Shown: piece after piece, positions 17,786 through 26,126 of the stretch | Layout of the letters: each line of letters begins with the position of its first letter | Position numbering within the stretch: the first letter of the stretch is position 1 | NCBI GenBank assembly: GCA_964563135.1 | Contig: CAZLWV010000012.1 | Coordinates: forward strand, 1-64,000 | Reading direction: 5' to 3' | Source: JAAYAY01 sp964563135 | Lineage (GTDB): Bacteria; Planctomycetota; Planctomycetia; Pirellulales; Thermoguttaceae | DNA length: 64,000 nucleotides | Made by a program: the position numbers and the translations under genes | Notes under the pieces: model-generated | The model's database searches: none | Seen by the model: only the letters and a program-made list of their open reading frames with translations | Told to the model about the DNA's origin: nothing

Positions 17786-19303
17786 TCAGGGCACAAAGAG
17801 GTTCTTCGTGGCAAAACTCGGATCGCTGGTCAGGTGGACCCCCAGCCGGCGCAGGCCCGTTTCATCGCCCGGGCTGGGGATGTGGGTGATATGGACGTCG
17901 CAGCCGCGGAGCTGTCTCAGTTTTTCGACGCAGAGCTGGGCCATCGGGTTGGCGGTGACGCTGATCCCCAGCGCGAAGAGGGTCTCTTGAAGATCGAGAC
18001 TGACGGACTTCTGCCCGAGGATGTCGTTCTTCATTTTGCCGACCGAGGCGAGGATGCTCGGCGCGAGCAGGTGGAGTTGGGCAGGCACACCCGCCAGTTG
18101 CTTGACGGCATTGATCACCAGGGACGAGGCGGCGTGCATGAGGGGCGAATTCTTGCCGGTGACGATCCGCCCGTCGTGGAGCTGGATTGCAGCCCCACAG
18201 TAAACACCCTTGTTACCTTCGCCCTCCCGCTGAGCTTCCTCGGCAGCCTTCCGGGCCGGTTCGACGACCGTGCGGTCCTCGGGTCGAATGCGAAGGACTT
18301 CCATGAGGCGTTCGAGACGCTGAACCGTGCGTTCGTCGACCAGTCCCATCACATACTCGGAGGTACCACGGAAGTACCGCCGGATCACTTCGGCCCGGGC
18401 AGCCGCCTGGACCACCTCGTCGTCGACGATGCCGGTACTGGCCCGGTTGACGCCCATCTCGGTAGGCGAGCGATACATCGGCTTGGCCCCGGTGATCCGC
18501 TCCAGGATCTTGTGCAGCACCGGGAAGGCTTCGACGTCGCGGTTGTAGTTGATGGCGGTCTGGCCGCAGGCCTCCAGGTGGAAGGGGTCGATCATGTTCA
18601 CGTCGTGCAGGTCGGCGGTGGCGGCCTCGTAGGCCACGTTCACCGGATGGAGCAGCGGCAGGTTCCAGATCGGGAAGGTTTCGAACTTGGCGTAACCGGA
18701 GTCGATACCGCGGAGGTGATCGTGATAGACCTGGCTCAGGCAGGTGGCCAGTTTTCCGCTGCCCGGCCCCGGGCCGGTGATCACAATCAGCGGCTTCTCG
18801 GTCTGGATGTAGGGATTCGCCCCATAGCCCTCGGCGCTGAGGATGCGATCGACTTCGGCGGGATAACCCTTGGTGGGCCGGTGGGTGTAGACGGGGATTC
18901 CGCGGCGCCGGAGCTTGTTGATGAACTGCACCGCGGCCGGCTGGTCATCGAAACGGGTGACGACGACGCCGCGCGGTTCGACGTCCCACTCGCGCAGGTC
19001 GTCGATCAGTTTCATCGCGTCGGCATCGTAGGTGATACCGAAGTCGGCCCGCATCTTCTTCCGTTCGATCGCCCCGGCGTGGATGCAGAGCAGGAGTTCT
19101 GCCTGGTCCTTGAGCCTGGTCAACAGACGCATCTTGACGTTCGGATCGAAGCCCGGCAGCACGCGGGCGGCATGGTAGTCGTAGAGCAGCTTGCCGCCGA
19201 ACTCAAGGTAGAGTTTGTTGCCGAAGCACTGGGCCCGCTCGAGAATGGCCGCCGATTGTTCCTGGAGATACTTGTCGCTATCGAAACCGATCGCATCCTG
19301 CAT
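17786..19303 (-). CDS. DUF1846 family protein
   Basis: 505 residues, matching the usual length of DUF1846 proteins (about 500). Start ATG 19303 (MQDAIGFDSDKYLQEQSAAI). The family has an N-terminal Rossmann-like domain and a C-terminal domain related to thiolase folds, without an assigned reaction. Visible motifs: GGKLLYDYHAARVLPGFDP near the N-terminus, a P-loop-like G-P-G-P-G-S-G-K (about 190), HGRIVTGKNSPLMHAASSL and ending DPSFATKNLFVP, all characteristic of the family. It is flanked by spacers of 258 and 323 bp, so it is a single-gene unit. Cytoplasmic; function unknown. Confidence 0.85.
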   Translation of the reverse strand: MQDAIGFDSDKYLQEQSAAILERAQCFGNKLYLEFGGKLLYDYHAARVLPGFDPNVKMRLLTRLKDQAELLLCIHAGAIERKKMRADFGITYDADAMKLIDDLREWDVEPRGVVVTRFDDQPAAVQFINKLRRRGIPVYTHRPTKGYPAEVDRILSAEGYGANPYIQTEKPLIVITGPGPGSGKLATCLSQVYHDHLRGIDSGYAKFETFPIWNLPLLHPVNVAYEAATADLHDVNMIDPFHLEACGQTAINYNRDVEAFPVLHKILERITGAKPMYRSPTEMGVNRASTGIVDDEVVQAAARAEVIRRYFRGTSEYVMGLVDERTVQRLERLMEVLRIRPEDRTVVEPARKAAEEAQREGEGNKGVYCGAAIQLHDGRIVTGKNSPLMHAASSLVINAVKQLAGVPAQLHLLAPSILASVGKMKNDILGQKSVSLDLQETLFALGISVTANPMAQLCVEKLRQLRGCDVHITHIPSPGDETGLRRLGVHLTSDPSFATKNLFVP

Positions 19304-19626
19304 GGATACCTTCCTTAACGAAAACGCAGAAACGCCTGATGGAGGTCCGCCCGGCGGGTGGACGAGAGGGACGGGCGGAAGGCCGGCATTTGCCGACCTG
19401 CCGCTGGGTCGTCACGAGCGTCTTGGGTGCAGACATCAATTGTCTTTGGCGGATTGGCAGAGGAGATGTTCCCTGCCAGCCTTATCGATAACTGCGTGGG
19501 AGCGAGGTGTCAAGGAGTTGATGGGGCCTGGCTGACCACCTGAACCATGGCTGGCGAAACAACCATCTGCCGCCGGGATATGCGGCCCGGCACCCGACCG
19601 GCGGCCCCAAGGGGCTGACGACTTCA
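19304..19626. other. Intergenic spacer
   Basis: Upstream region of the DUF1846 gene and downstream of the transporter. I see no gene, clear promoter or terminator here. Confidence 0.5.
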
Positions 19627-21453
19627 CTACTCCTCGGGCGTTTTCTCCTCGGGCACCGTTTCCACTCCCACCTCGGTCACGGCCTTCTCCAGGTCGGGAG
19701 ATTCCGCCTTGAGCTCGCCGATGAGCTGGTCGGACTCCGCATCGGTGGGATTCGCCTCGTGCTCGTCGACGAGCACCAGCGTGCCGCGAGAGTTGGCCCA
19801 TGTGACGGCGGCGAGGAAGTACACGGCGGTGAGCCAGATCAGGTGGGCGGTGAAGTCCTTGTGGAGCAGGTAGTTTTCGTAGGTGCACCAGGCGAAGAAC
19901 AGGGTCAGAACCAGGCACATGATCGCCAGCAGGCCCGCCCCGTAGGCCGGCGTCTTCTGGCCGCCCACGCGTTTGGTGAGGATCGTGCGGCGAGCGGGAG
20001 TGACCGGTTTGACCGGCTCGACCAGTTCGGGCAAGGCCTCCCTGGCTCCCGACCTGGCCGCCAGGACGATGTACGACACGGCGGTCAGGACCCAGACCGG
20101 AATCGCCACGAAGAACAGATGGATCCATCCGAAGTAAGTGCAGACCAAGGCGAGCGCCAGCGGCACGACGCAGGCAATCAGGGCCGGTACGTTCAAGGTC
20201 TGCCCCTTCCTGGCGGACCAGAACTGGGTGTAACCCAGCCGCGGGAAGATCCAGTGCTCCACCACCACAATCGCACCAACCGGCATGAGCAGGAGATTGT
20301 AGAGCCCGACGAACTCGGTGAGCTTGAGAAACACGAAGGGGAAGCAGGCCACCACGGTAGTGATCGCACCAGCGATCAGCGTGACCAGCCATCGGGGCCA
20401 GCCGGGAGTGATCGTCTGAAACGCCAACCCCGCGCGGTAGAGGGTGGGATTGGACGTCGTCCAGCCGGCCAGCATGACGGCCAGCGCCCCAGAGTAGCCG
20501 AGGGCCGTGAAGGCAATCTGTCCCGTGTCCAGGGCGGTGCCGGCGGCCGGATCATACAAAGGCCTGCCGAGCATCTGGGCCGCAGCCGCCCCCATGATTC
20601 CCGCGCAGATCCAGGCCAGGTAGTGCCCCAGCAACATGCCGAACGAGGAGTAGAGTCCATACCAGGATTTCCGGGCGAATCGCAGGAGGGCCATATCCGA
20701 CAGACCGATGTGCATCGCCAGGTTGCAGACCCAGGCGAAGCTCACGATGTGCCAGAATCCGATCTGCCTGGAGGGGTCGGGGGCCTTGCCGGTCCAGACC
20801 GTCTTGTCGGCCAGGTCCCAGAACGACTCCAGATCCGTGAACTGCCCGAGTTGCCGGGCGGTGACCAGGGCTCCGGCGATGAACATCATGAACATCCAGG
20901 GGGCGCACAGCGACGCGAACTGGGCCAGGCGTTTGAACCCCAGGATGGCCAGCAGCACCACGACCGCGCCGACAACGAGGACGACGACGACGAACCAGGG
21001 GTCGGTGGGAACCATGCGCGTCTGGGGGGCGATGCCGAACGGGATCCGCACGGCCGAGGCCGAGACCGTGATCATGCATCCGGCCAGCACGCAGAAGAGC
21101 ACGGCGTTGAGAACGTTGTAGACGACCATGAATACCGGACCGCCGATCTTGCGGAGATACCAGTAGAGGGTCAACCGCGTACTGACGGCGATGGGGGCAC
21201 AGACAAGCGTCCAGGAGAGAATGGCCAGCAGATTTCCGACCAGCAGTCCGACGAGGACATCCCAGGTCGACGCACCCCACATGACGAACGTGGCCCCGAT
21301 CACGAACTCGGTGGCCGCCACGTGCTCGCCCGAGAAGTTGCCGGCAAAATACCGTCCCCCGCAGAGCCTGTCTTCGGAAACCGGTTCTCGATCGAATTCG
21401 TTGAGTTGGTCCAGCCGCTGAAAAACGCCCGCCTTGCCTTGAGTCGCCGCCAT
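19627..21453 (-). CDS. NCS1-type (purine-cytosine permease family) transporter
   Basis: 608 residues. Start ATG 21453 (MAATQGKAGVFQRLDQLNEF). About 12 hydrophobic segments begin after a 35-residue cytoplasmic N-terminus. The N-terminal SGEHVAATEFVIGATFVMWGA and VCNLAMHIGLSDMALLRFA segments fit the LeuT-fold NCS1 symporters. Two unusual features are a long loop with RTILTKRVGGQKT before the last helices and an acidic cytoplasmic tail of about 60 residues (EHEANPTDAESDQL onward). Classic NCS1 substrates are nucleobases, but this gene lies 141 bp after L-rhamnose isomerase in the same direction, so a sugar or sugar-related substrate is an inference worth testing. Confidence 0.8.
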   Translation of the reverse strand: MAATQGKAGVFQRLDQLNEFDREPVSEDRLCGGRYFAGNFSGEHVAATEFVIGATFVMWGASTWDVLVGLLVGNLLAILSWTLVCAPIAVSTRLTLYWYLRKIGGPVFMVVYNVLNAVLFCVLAGCMITVSASAVRIPFGIAPQTRMVPTDPWFVVVVLVVGAVVVLLAILGFKRLAQFASLCAPWMFMMFIAGALVTARQLGQFTDLESFWDLADKTVWTGKAPDPSRQIGFWHIVSFAWVCNLAMHIGLSDMALLRFARKSWYGLYSSFGMLLGHYLAWICAGIMGAAAAQMLGRPLYDPAAGTALDTGQIAFTALGYSGALAVMLAGWTTSNPTLYRAGLAFQTITPGWPRWLVTLIAGAITTVVACFPFVFLKLTEFVGLYNLLLMPVGAIVVVEHWIFPRLGYTQFWSARKGQTLNVPALIACVVPLALALVCTYFGWIHLFFVAIPVWVLTAVSYIVLAARSGAREALPELVEPVKPVTPARRTILTKRVGGQKTPAYGAGLLAIMCLVLTLFFAWCTYENYLLHKDFTAHLIWLTAVYFLAAVTWANSRGTLVLVDEHEANPTDAESDQLIGELKAESPDLEKAVTEVGVETVPEEKTPEE

Positions 21454-21594
21454 ACGTCACTCTCCCGTCAATGGAGTCGTCGTGATTGCCGGTCGCCTCT
21501 CCTCTGTTCCTTGGCGTATTCTGGTGCTCTGCCGTCCCGTGTTCGGATTTTCTGGTCAGGGGTCTGCGGTAGCCCATCCGGTCCGGCCCGGCGG

Positions 21595-22860
21595 CTATCG
21601 GCGTTTGCCGGTCACGTCGCGCTCGTAGGCGCGAACATCGTCGAGCCAGGCTCCGCCGACGGGCACGTCCTGCCGGAGGCAGTACTGGTCCCAGACCGCG
21701 CCGAAAGGCAGCGTCTTGATCTCCTCGATCATCGCCAGGCGGCCGGTCAGGTCGCCCGATGCCTCCAGGCTCCGCAGCCGATCGGTCGGTTCCAGGAGGG
21801 CCAGGAGCAGGGCCTTGATCATCGCCCGCATGCCGATGACCCACGCGGCAACGCGATGGATGCTGGCGTCGAAGTAGTCGAGCCCGATGTGGACCCGCCC
21901 GAGGAGCCCGTTGCGGACGATTTCTTCGGCGATCGCCCGCAGGTCGTCGGTCAGGATCACCACGTGGTCGCTGTCCCAGCGAATGCCGCGGCTGACGTGG
22001 AGCAGGATCTCGTCGAGGAACAGCAGGACGGAGGAGATCTTGTCGGCAATGGTCTCGGTGGGATGGAAATGCCCTGCATCGAGGCAGATCAGCTTCCGCC
22101 GGGCTACGGCATAGGCCAGGTAGAACTCGTGCGAACCAGGGACGTAGGTTTCCGATCCGATCCCAAACAGCTTGCACTCGACGGCGTCGAGGTTGAACTT
22201 GGGGTCGATCGGTTCGGCGAAGATCTCGTCGAGCGACTTGACCAGACGCTCGCGTGGTCCCTGCCGGTCGATCGTCACGTCCTTGAAGCCGTCGGGAATC
22301 CAGATATTCGTCACGCAGGGCGAACCGAGTTCCCGGCCCATGACCTCCCCCACCTTGCGGCACGCGACTCCGTGGTCGACCCAAAACTTGCGGATCCCTT
22401 CGTCGCGGTGAGTAAGCGTGAATCCGTCGGCCGCCTTGGGATGGGAGAAGAAGGTGGGGTTGAAGTCCATGCCGATTCCCAGATCCTTGCCCCAATCGAT
22501 CCAGCGCCGGAAATGTTCCGGCCCGATGGCATCGCGCTGGATCTTCTTGCCGCCGGCCTCCAGATAGATGGCATGGAGGTTGAGGCGATGATCGCCGGGG
22601 ATCAGGCTGTAGGCCTTCTCGAAATCGGCCCGCAACTCATCGGCCGTCCGGGCCTTGCCCGGATAGGCCCCGGTGGCCATGATTCCGCCGCCCGTGAGCC
22701 CCTCGTCCGTCTCGAAGCCGCCCACATCATCGCCCTGCCAGCAATGCATGGAGACCGAAACCCGCCGGAGACGGTCCATGGCCGCATCGGTGTCGACTCC
22801 GTATTCCGCATACCGCTGTTTCGCGATGTTGTAAGCGTTCTCGATGGTGTCCTTAGCCAC
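21595..22860 (-). CDS. rhaA: L-rhamnose isomerase
   Basis: 421 residues, the usual length for RhaA (about 420). Start is GTG 22860, 8 bases after AGGAG; an upstream in-frame ATG (MALRPLQPG) has no ribosome-binding site. The enzyme interconverts L-rhamnose and L-rhamnulose. Family signatures are SMHCWQGDDVGGFE, HRLNLHAIYLE, FNPTFFSHPKA with D/E/H metal-ligand region FTLTHRDEGIRKFWVDH, and CLDAGHFHPTETIADK with SDHVVILTDD. All expected metal-binding Glu, Asp and His residues seem present. No rhamnulokinase or aldolase is adjacent; the downstream partner is an NCS1-type transporter. Confidence 0.93.
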   Translation of the reverse strand: MAKDTIENAYNIAKQRYAEYGVDTDAAMDRLRRVSVSMHCWQGDDVGGFETDEGLTGGGIMATGAYPGKARTADELRADFEKAYSLIPGDHRLNLHAIYLEAGGKKIQRDAIGPEHFRRWIDWGKDLGIGMDFNPTFFSHPKAADGFTLTHRDEGIRKFWVDHGVACRKVGEVMGRELGSPCVTNIWIPDGFKDVTIDRQGPRERLVKSLDEIFAEPIDPKFNLDAVECKLFGIGSETYVPGSHEFYLAYAVARRKLICLDAGHFHPTETIADKISSVLLFLDEILLHVSRGIRWDSDHVVILTDDLRAIAEEIVRNGLLGRVHIGLDYFDASIHRVAAWVIGMRAMIKALLLALLEPTDRLRSLEASGDLTGRLAMIEEIKTLPFGAVWDQYCLRQDVPVGGAWLDDVRAYERDVTGKRR

Positions 22861-23545
22861 GTGCGAGACTCCTGGTTGGAGAGGGCGGAGTGCCATTGCC
22901 TTCCGCGGTTTGCCCAAAGTGTCGATGAGATTGCCACGATTGTCGCTTGCAGAGACGAGAAATGCCAGTGGGGCCAGGGGCCTATTTGGGGCCGATCCCC
23001 AGCCCCCGGCAGCGCGGCAGCCGCGACTGTCGCAAAAAGCGCGCTGAAACGGGCAGGGGACCGGCCGGGAGAGATGCAGGAGTCCCCAGCCGGTGGCATG
23101 AAGGCTGCCGTCCTGCGGCCCTCGGCCTGGTGCTCTGTCACAGCCAGAAACTGGGATCGAGACTGCGGAACGACTCGGCGATTGTCGCATGATTCTACGC
23201 CGCTGATCCCAGAATCAGGCTGTGAGGAAGCACTGGCAGCAGGCCGTTTTCTTGCTCTCACAGCTCCAAGAATCGGCCTGGACGCCCGCCGGCAATTCTG
23301 CGACACTTCCGCCCTCCAGATTTCATGCGCCCGCGGCAGGCGGGGCCCCGCAGAAGTGCCTGGCGACTCATCAGACCGCGCCAGGCCCGGCAGAGGGCTG
23401 CCGGTCTCTGCGAGATCACCCCTGATGCGGCGGGGATTCTGGAGCGGCTCGAGACGAAGGGTGGGCAAGGCAATCGCGACCTGCCGCGACCGTCTCGTCA
23501 ACGGCATCGCCCGCGGCGGACGCGTAGCTGTGAAAGGGAAATGCC
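22861..23545. other. Intergenic region carrying MITE-like copy A
   Basis: 685 bp between rhaA (divergent, minus) and two small lipoproteins (plus). It contains the MITE-like element at 23130-23233. The remainder shows no gene; the frames present are GC-driven shadows. Confidence 0.6.
23130..23233 (-). mobile_element. MITE-like element, copy A
   Basis: 104 bp, about 80% identical to the reverse complement of 62774-62875. Ends are inverted repeats of about 29 bp: GTGCTCTGTCACAGCC at the left and, reversed, GTGCTTCCTCACAGCC at the right, both running into CTGGGATC. The core contains GCGA-TTG-TCGC. No coding capacity. This copy is more diverged at its ends than copy B. Confidence 0.75.
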
Positions 23546-23800
23546 ATGTTGCGTATGGCAAATAGTTGGAAATGCCGGCTTGTACTGGCGATCGGGGCCG
23601 TTGGTCTGGCGTCGGTCGTCGGATTGAGCGGCTGTGCCACGTTTCACGAGAAGCCCAGCCACTCGCCCTATTCTTCCTCGAAGGCGCGAGCCGGTCGACA
23701 CAAGAAGGAATCCTCCGGTCCGTTCTCGCTGTTCAAGAAAGAACCGAAACTGGCGGAATCTCCCGAGGAGTTTGTTGGACTGCCTCGTCCCGAATGGTAG
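23546..23800 (+). CDS. Small lipoprotein
   Basis: 84 residues. Start ATG 23546 after AAAGGGAAA. A signal segment (LVLAIGAVGLASVVG) ends in the lipobox L-S-G-C at residue 30. The mature part is short, basic and rich in S/K/P (SSSKARAGRHKKESSGPF), ending LPRPEW, with no known fold. A second small lipoprotein follows 52 bp downstream, so both may form a transcription unit. Function unknown; location is expected to be the outer face of the cytoplasmic membrane or the outer membrane. Confidence 0.7.
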   Translation: MLRMANSWKCRLVLAIGAVGLASVVGLSGCATFHEKPSHSPYSSSKARAGRHKKESSGPFSLFKKEPKLAESPEEFVGLPRPEW

Positions 23801-23852
23801 TCGGTGGTGTTGCTCTTCGGTTCGTGTCAAACCTCGCCGCGCAGGCCCGATC

Positions 23853-24035
23853 ATGAGAAAACAGACAGGTTGGATCGTCGTTTGCTGTTTCGTCGCCCTG
23901 TTGTCTGGAGGATGCGCCGCGCGAGGAGGATTCTTCAAATCGCCCTTCGGCGGGCAATCGATCGCCAGGCAAGCGGCAGATGATCCCTTCCCGACCGCCT
24001 CTCAAGTCGGGCTGGGCCACAAGACGGAGAAGTAG
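23853..24035 (+). CDS. Very small lipoprotein
   Basis: 60 residues. Start ATG 23853. Signal segment WIVVCCFVALLSGGC with a lipobox L-S-G-G-C; the mature part is about 40 residues (ARGGFFKSPFGGQS onward) and ends GLGHKTEK. It resembles the preceding lipoprotein in layout (short basic F/K/P-rich tail) though not in alignable sequence. There is no clear ribosome-binding site, so translation may depend on the upstream gene. Function unknown. Confidence 0.6.
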   Translation: MRKQTGWIVVCCFVALLSGGCAARGGFFKSPFGGQSIARQAADDPFPTASQVGLGHKTEK

Positions 24036-24105
24036 CGGCCTGGAGAACCGGGGTCGGGGGCGGGACCGTGCTGGCGGCTTTCTCTGCGGCAGCCACGAGG
24101 TCCGG

Positions 24106-24939
24106 CTATTCCGCCGAGAGTTCTTCGCGCAGCCGCTTGAGAATCCGATACTTGGCTTGCCGAACGGCACTCTTGCTCATGTGCAGCGACTCGGCGGTTT
24201 CGGCGGACGAACGGTTCAGAACCGTCATCTGCCAGAAGGCGTCCCAGGTCGTGTCGTCGAAGTCGGGTCGGATGTCGTGCAGCACGCGGTGGACCATGGC
24301 CACGTCGGGCGAGGGCGTATGGAGATCGTCGGGGTCGGGCAACTCCGGTTCGTGCGCGACGGTGGCCTCAAACGCGTCGCCGCCGCCGGCCGGGACTCCG
24401 CCTTGTTTGCGGAAATGGTCGGTGAGGGTGTTCTTGGTGATCGTCCACAGCCATGCCCTGAATCCTTCCGCCACGCGTTCGGCTTCGAACTCGCCGATGT
24501 ACAGAGCGACGGCCCGGAACACCTCCTGGACCACGTCGGCCGAGTCGGCCGGCTGCAGGCCCGCACGGCGAGCCCAGCGATAGATGATCGGCCCGTAGAG
24601 CTTGACGATCCGCTCCCACGCCCGCGGGTCTCTTGCCTTCACCTGCCCAAGCATGCTGCCGGAGAGCGACTCAGGATCGGTCGTTTCAGACGGAGGTGTG
24701 GACGGCTCCGCTGGGCCACCGTTGGTCGGTTCGCTCTTGGCAGCATCGGTTTCGTCCGGCGGACCGGGGTCGGTTGAGTCGGGCCGATTCGCGGAGTCGG
24801 GGCCATTCACGGATTGAGTCTCGCTCAACGGATTCCCGCAAGATCTGAGGATTCGTCGATAGGTATCCAAGCCCGGCAGACTCGAACCGGCTTTTCGTTC
24901 GTTCGTCACCGCGGCTCTCCCGAGAGGGTAGGTTTCCAT
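24106..24939 (-). CDS. ECF-type RNA polymerase sigma factor
   Basis: 277 residues from ATG 24939; a GTG at 24909 behind GGGAG is an equally good start. An N-terminal stretch of about 95 residues, rich in P, E, S and D, precedes sigma region 2 (about 105-175: IIYRWARRAGLQPADSADVV, then FRAWLWTITKNTLTDHFRK) and region 4 (about 220-275: SSAETAESLHMSKSAVRQAK, YRILKRLREEL). The extension is longer than in ordinary ECF factors and of low complexity, as often seen in planctomycetes. No anti-sigma factor is adjacent. Two small lipoproteins converge on it; a sugar transferase lies upstream on the same strand. Confidence 0.85.
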   Translation of the reverse strand: METYPLGRAAVTNERKAGSSLPGLDTYRRILRSCGNPLSETQSVNGPDSANRPDSTDPGPPDETDAAKSEPTNGGPAEPSTPPSETTDPESLSGSMLGQVKARDPRAWERIVKLYGPIIYRWARRAGLQPADSADVVQEVFRAVALYIGEFEAERVAEGFRAWLWTITKNTLTDHFRKQGGVPAGGGDAFEATVAHEPELPDPDDLHTPSPDVAMVHRVLHDIRPDFDDTTWDAFWQMTVLNRSSAETAESLHMSKSAVRQAKYRILKRLREELSAE

Positions 24940-25087
24940 GATAACAGAGACTTCGACAAATCTGAAGCAACTGGCTCCTCCGAGCGGCGTTTTGCACCCG
25001 TTTCCGGGTGCAGCTCTCGGTTTTGGTCCAAACGGGGGGGGCTGATTCAGGACGGTTCGAGACTCCGGGTCGCAAACGTGGTTGGAT

Positions 25088-25825
25088 TCAGTAGGCGCCC
25101 CGGCGAGCCAGAACGGCCACGGGCGTCTTGGCCAGCAGAACCAGATCCGTCCACAGGCTCTGGTTCTCGACGTACCAGAGATCCATCCGCACCCAGTCGA
25201 CAAATCCGATCTCGGATCGGCCGCTGACTTGCCACAGGCAGGTCAGGCCCGGCTTGACAGAGAGGCGCCGCTGCTGCCACCACTCGTACTGGGCGACTTC
25301 CTTGGCGATCGGCGGGCGAGGGCCCACCAGGGCCATCTGTCCGAACAACACGTTCAGAAGCTGAGGCGTCTCGTCCAGGCTGGAGCTCCGCAGGAAGGCT
25401 CCCAAGGGCGTGATCCGCGGGTCGCGGCGGTTCTTGAAGATCGGTCCGTCCTTCTCGTTCTCGATCGTGTCCTGAACCTGGTCGGCGCCACCGACCATGG
25501 TGCGGAACTTGATCATCCAGAACGGCTTGCCCAGATAGCCGAGTCGCTTCTGGAAGAACAGCGGCTTGCCATGGGTGGTGACCGTGAGGATCGCAAGAAC
25601 GACGGCCATGACCGGTGCCAGGAAGGCCAGAAGAACGATCGCGCCGAGGATGTCGAGGCACCGTTTCGCCAACCGCTGGCCTTGGGACCGAAGTCCTTCA
25701 TCGGGCACAAAGGCCTTCTCGTGCTCGATTGCCAATTGCGACAGCGAGACGGCCTTCGAAGCGGCGGGACGGACTCGGCGACGGGACTTGGCAGCCGGGG
25801 CAGCTTCTTCGAGCATAACAACCAT
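25088..25825 (-). CDS. Sugar-phosphate transferase (monotopic phosphoglycosyl transferase)
   Basis: 245 residues; start ATG 25825, or ATG 25816 (MLEEAAP), with no strong ribosome-binding site. It transfers a sugar phosphate from a UDP-sugar to undecaprenyl phosphate, the first step of exopolysaccharide or O-antigen synthesis. After a soluble N-terminus of about 55 residues comes one re-entrant hydrophobic helix (RCLDILGAIVLLAFLAPVMA). The catalytic core follows: PLFFQKRLGYLGKPFWMIKF, RDPRITPLGAFLRSSSLDE with the D-E catalytic pair, P-Q-L-L-N-V, LVGPRPP and the closing KPGLTCLWQVSGRSEI. No other polysaccharide genes are beside it. Confidence 0.9.
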   Translation of the reverse strand: MVVMLEEAAPAAKSRRRVRPAASKAVSLSQLAIEHEKAFVPDEGLRSQGQRLAKRCLDILGAIVLLAFLAPVMAVVLAILTVTTHGKPLFFQKRLGYLGKPFWMIKFRTMVGGADQVQDTIENEKDGPIFKNRRDPRITPLGAFLRSSSLDETPQLLNVLFGQMALVGPRPPIAKEVAQYEWWQQRRLSVKPGLTCLWQVSGRSEIGFVDWVRMDLWYVENQSLWTDLVLLAKTPVAVLARRGAY

Positions 25826-26126
25826 CGGAGCGACTTTCTGGAAGCGTTGTGACTTGTGGGAATCCCCGAGCCTCGAGAAAGAGCAAACTCCGCGCCATGA
25901 CCGCCGCCGGAGGCTTTGTGGCCCGATTTCCGGCCGCCTGGTGCCGGTGTTGCCGATTATCCGGTTCGCATCTTCACGGCAGCGGCGAATCGCTGATGCG
26001 ATGCAACAACCTGGCGTTGCCCCTTGTCGACATGCCCATGGGGAAGAGAACGCCGCGCAGGCGGCCGGAACCAGCCGAACTGCGGCAGAAGCGGCCGGCT
26101 CGGCAAACCGGTTTTCGCCCGCCCTG
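25826..26126. other. Intergenic spacer
   Basis: 301 bp between glyA and the sugar transferase, both minus strand. No gene, terminator with T-run or repeat is visible. Confidence 0.5.

Noticed and set aside
15545..19318. Plus-strand open frame of 1257 codons
   Set aside because: Antisense to the PQQ-propeller and DUF1846 genes; low-complexity D/G/V/R-rich protein without signature, while the minus strand shows clear families.
19759..23565. Plus-strand open frame of 1268 codons
   Set aside because: Antisense to the NCS1 transporter and rhaA. No motif, and the opposite strand holds convincing genes.
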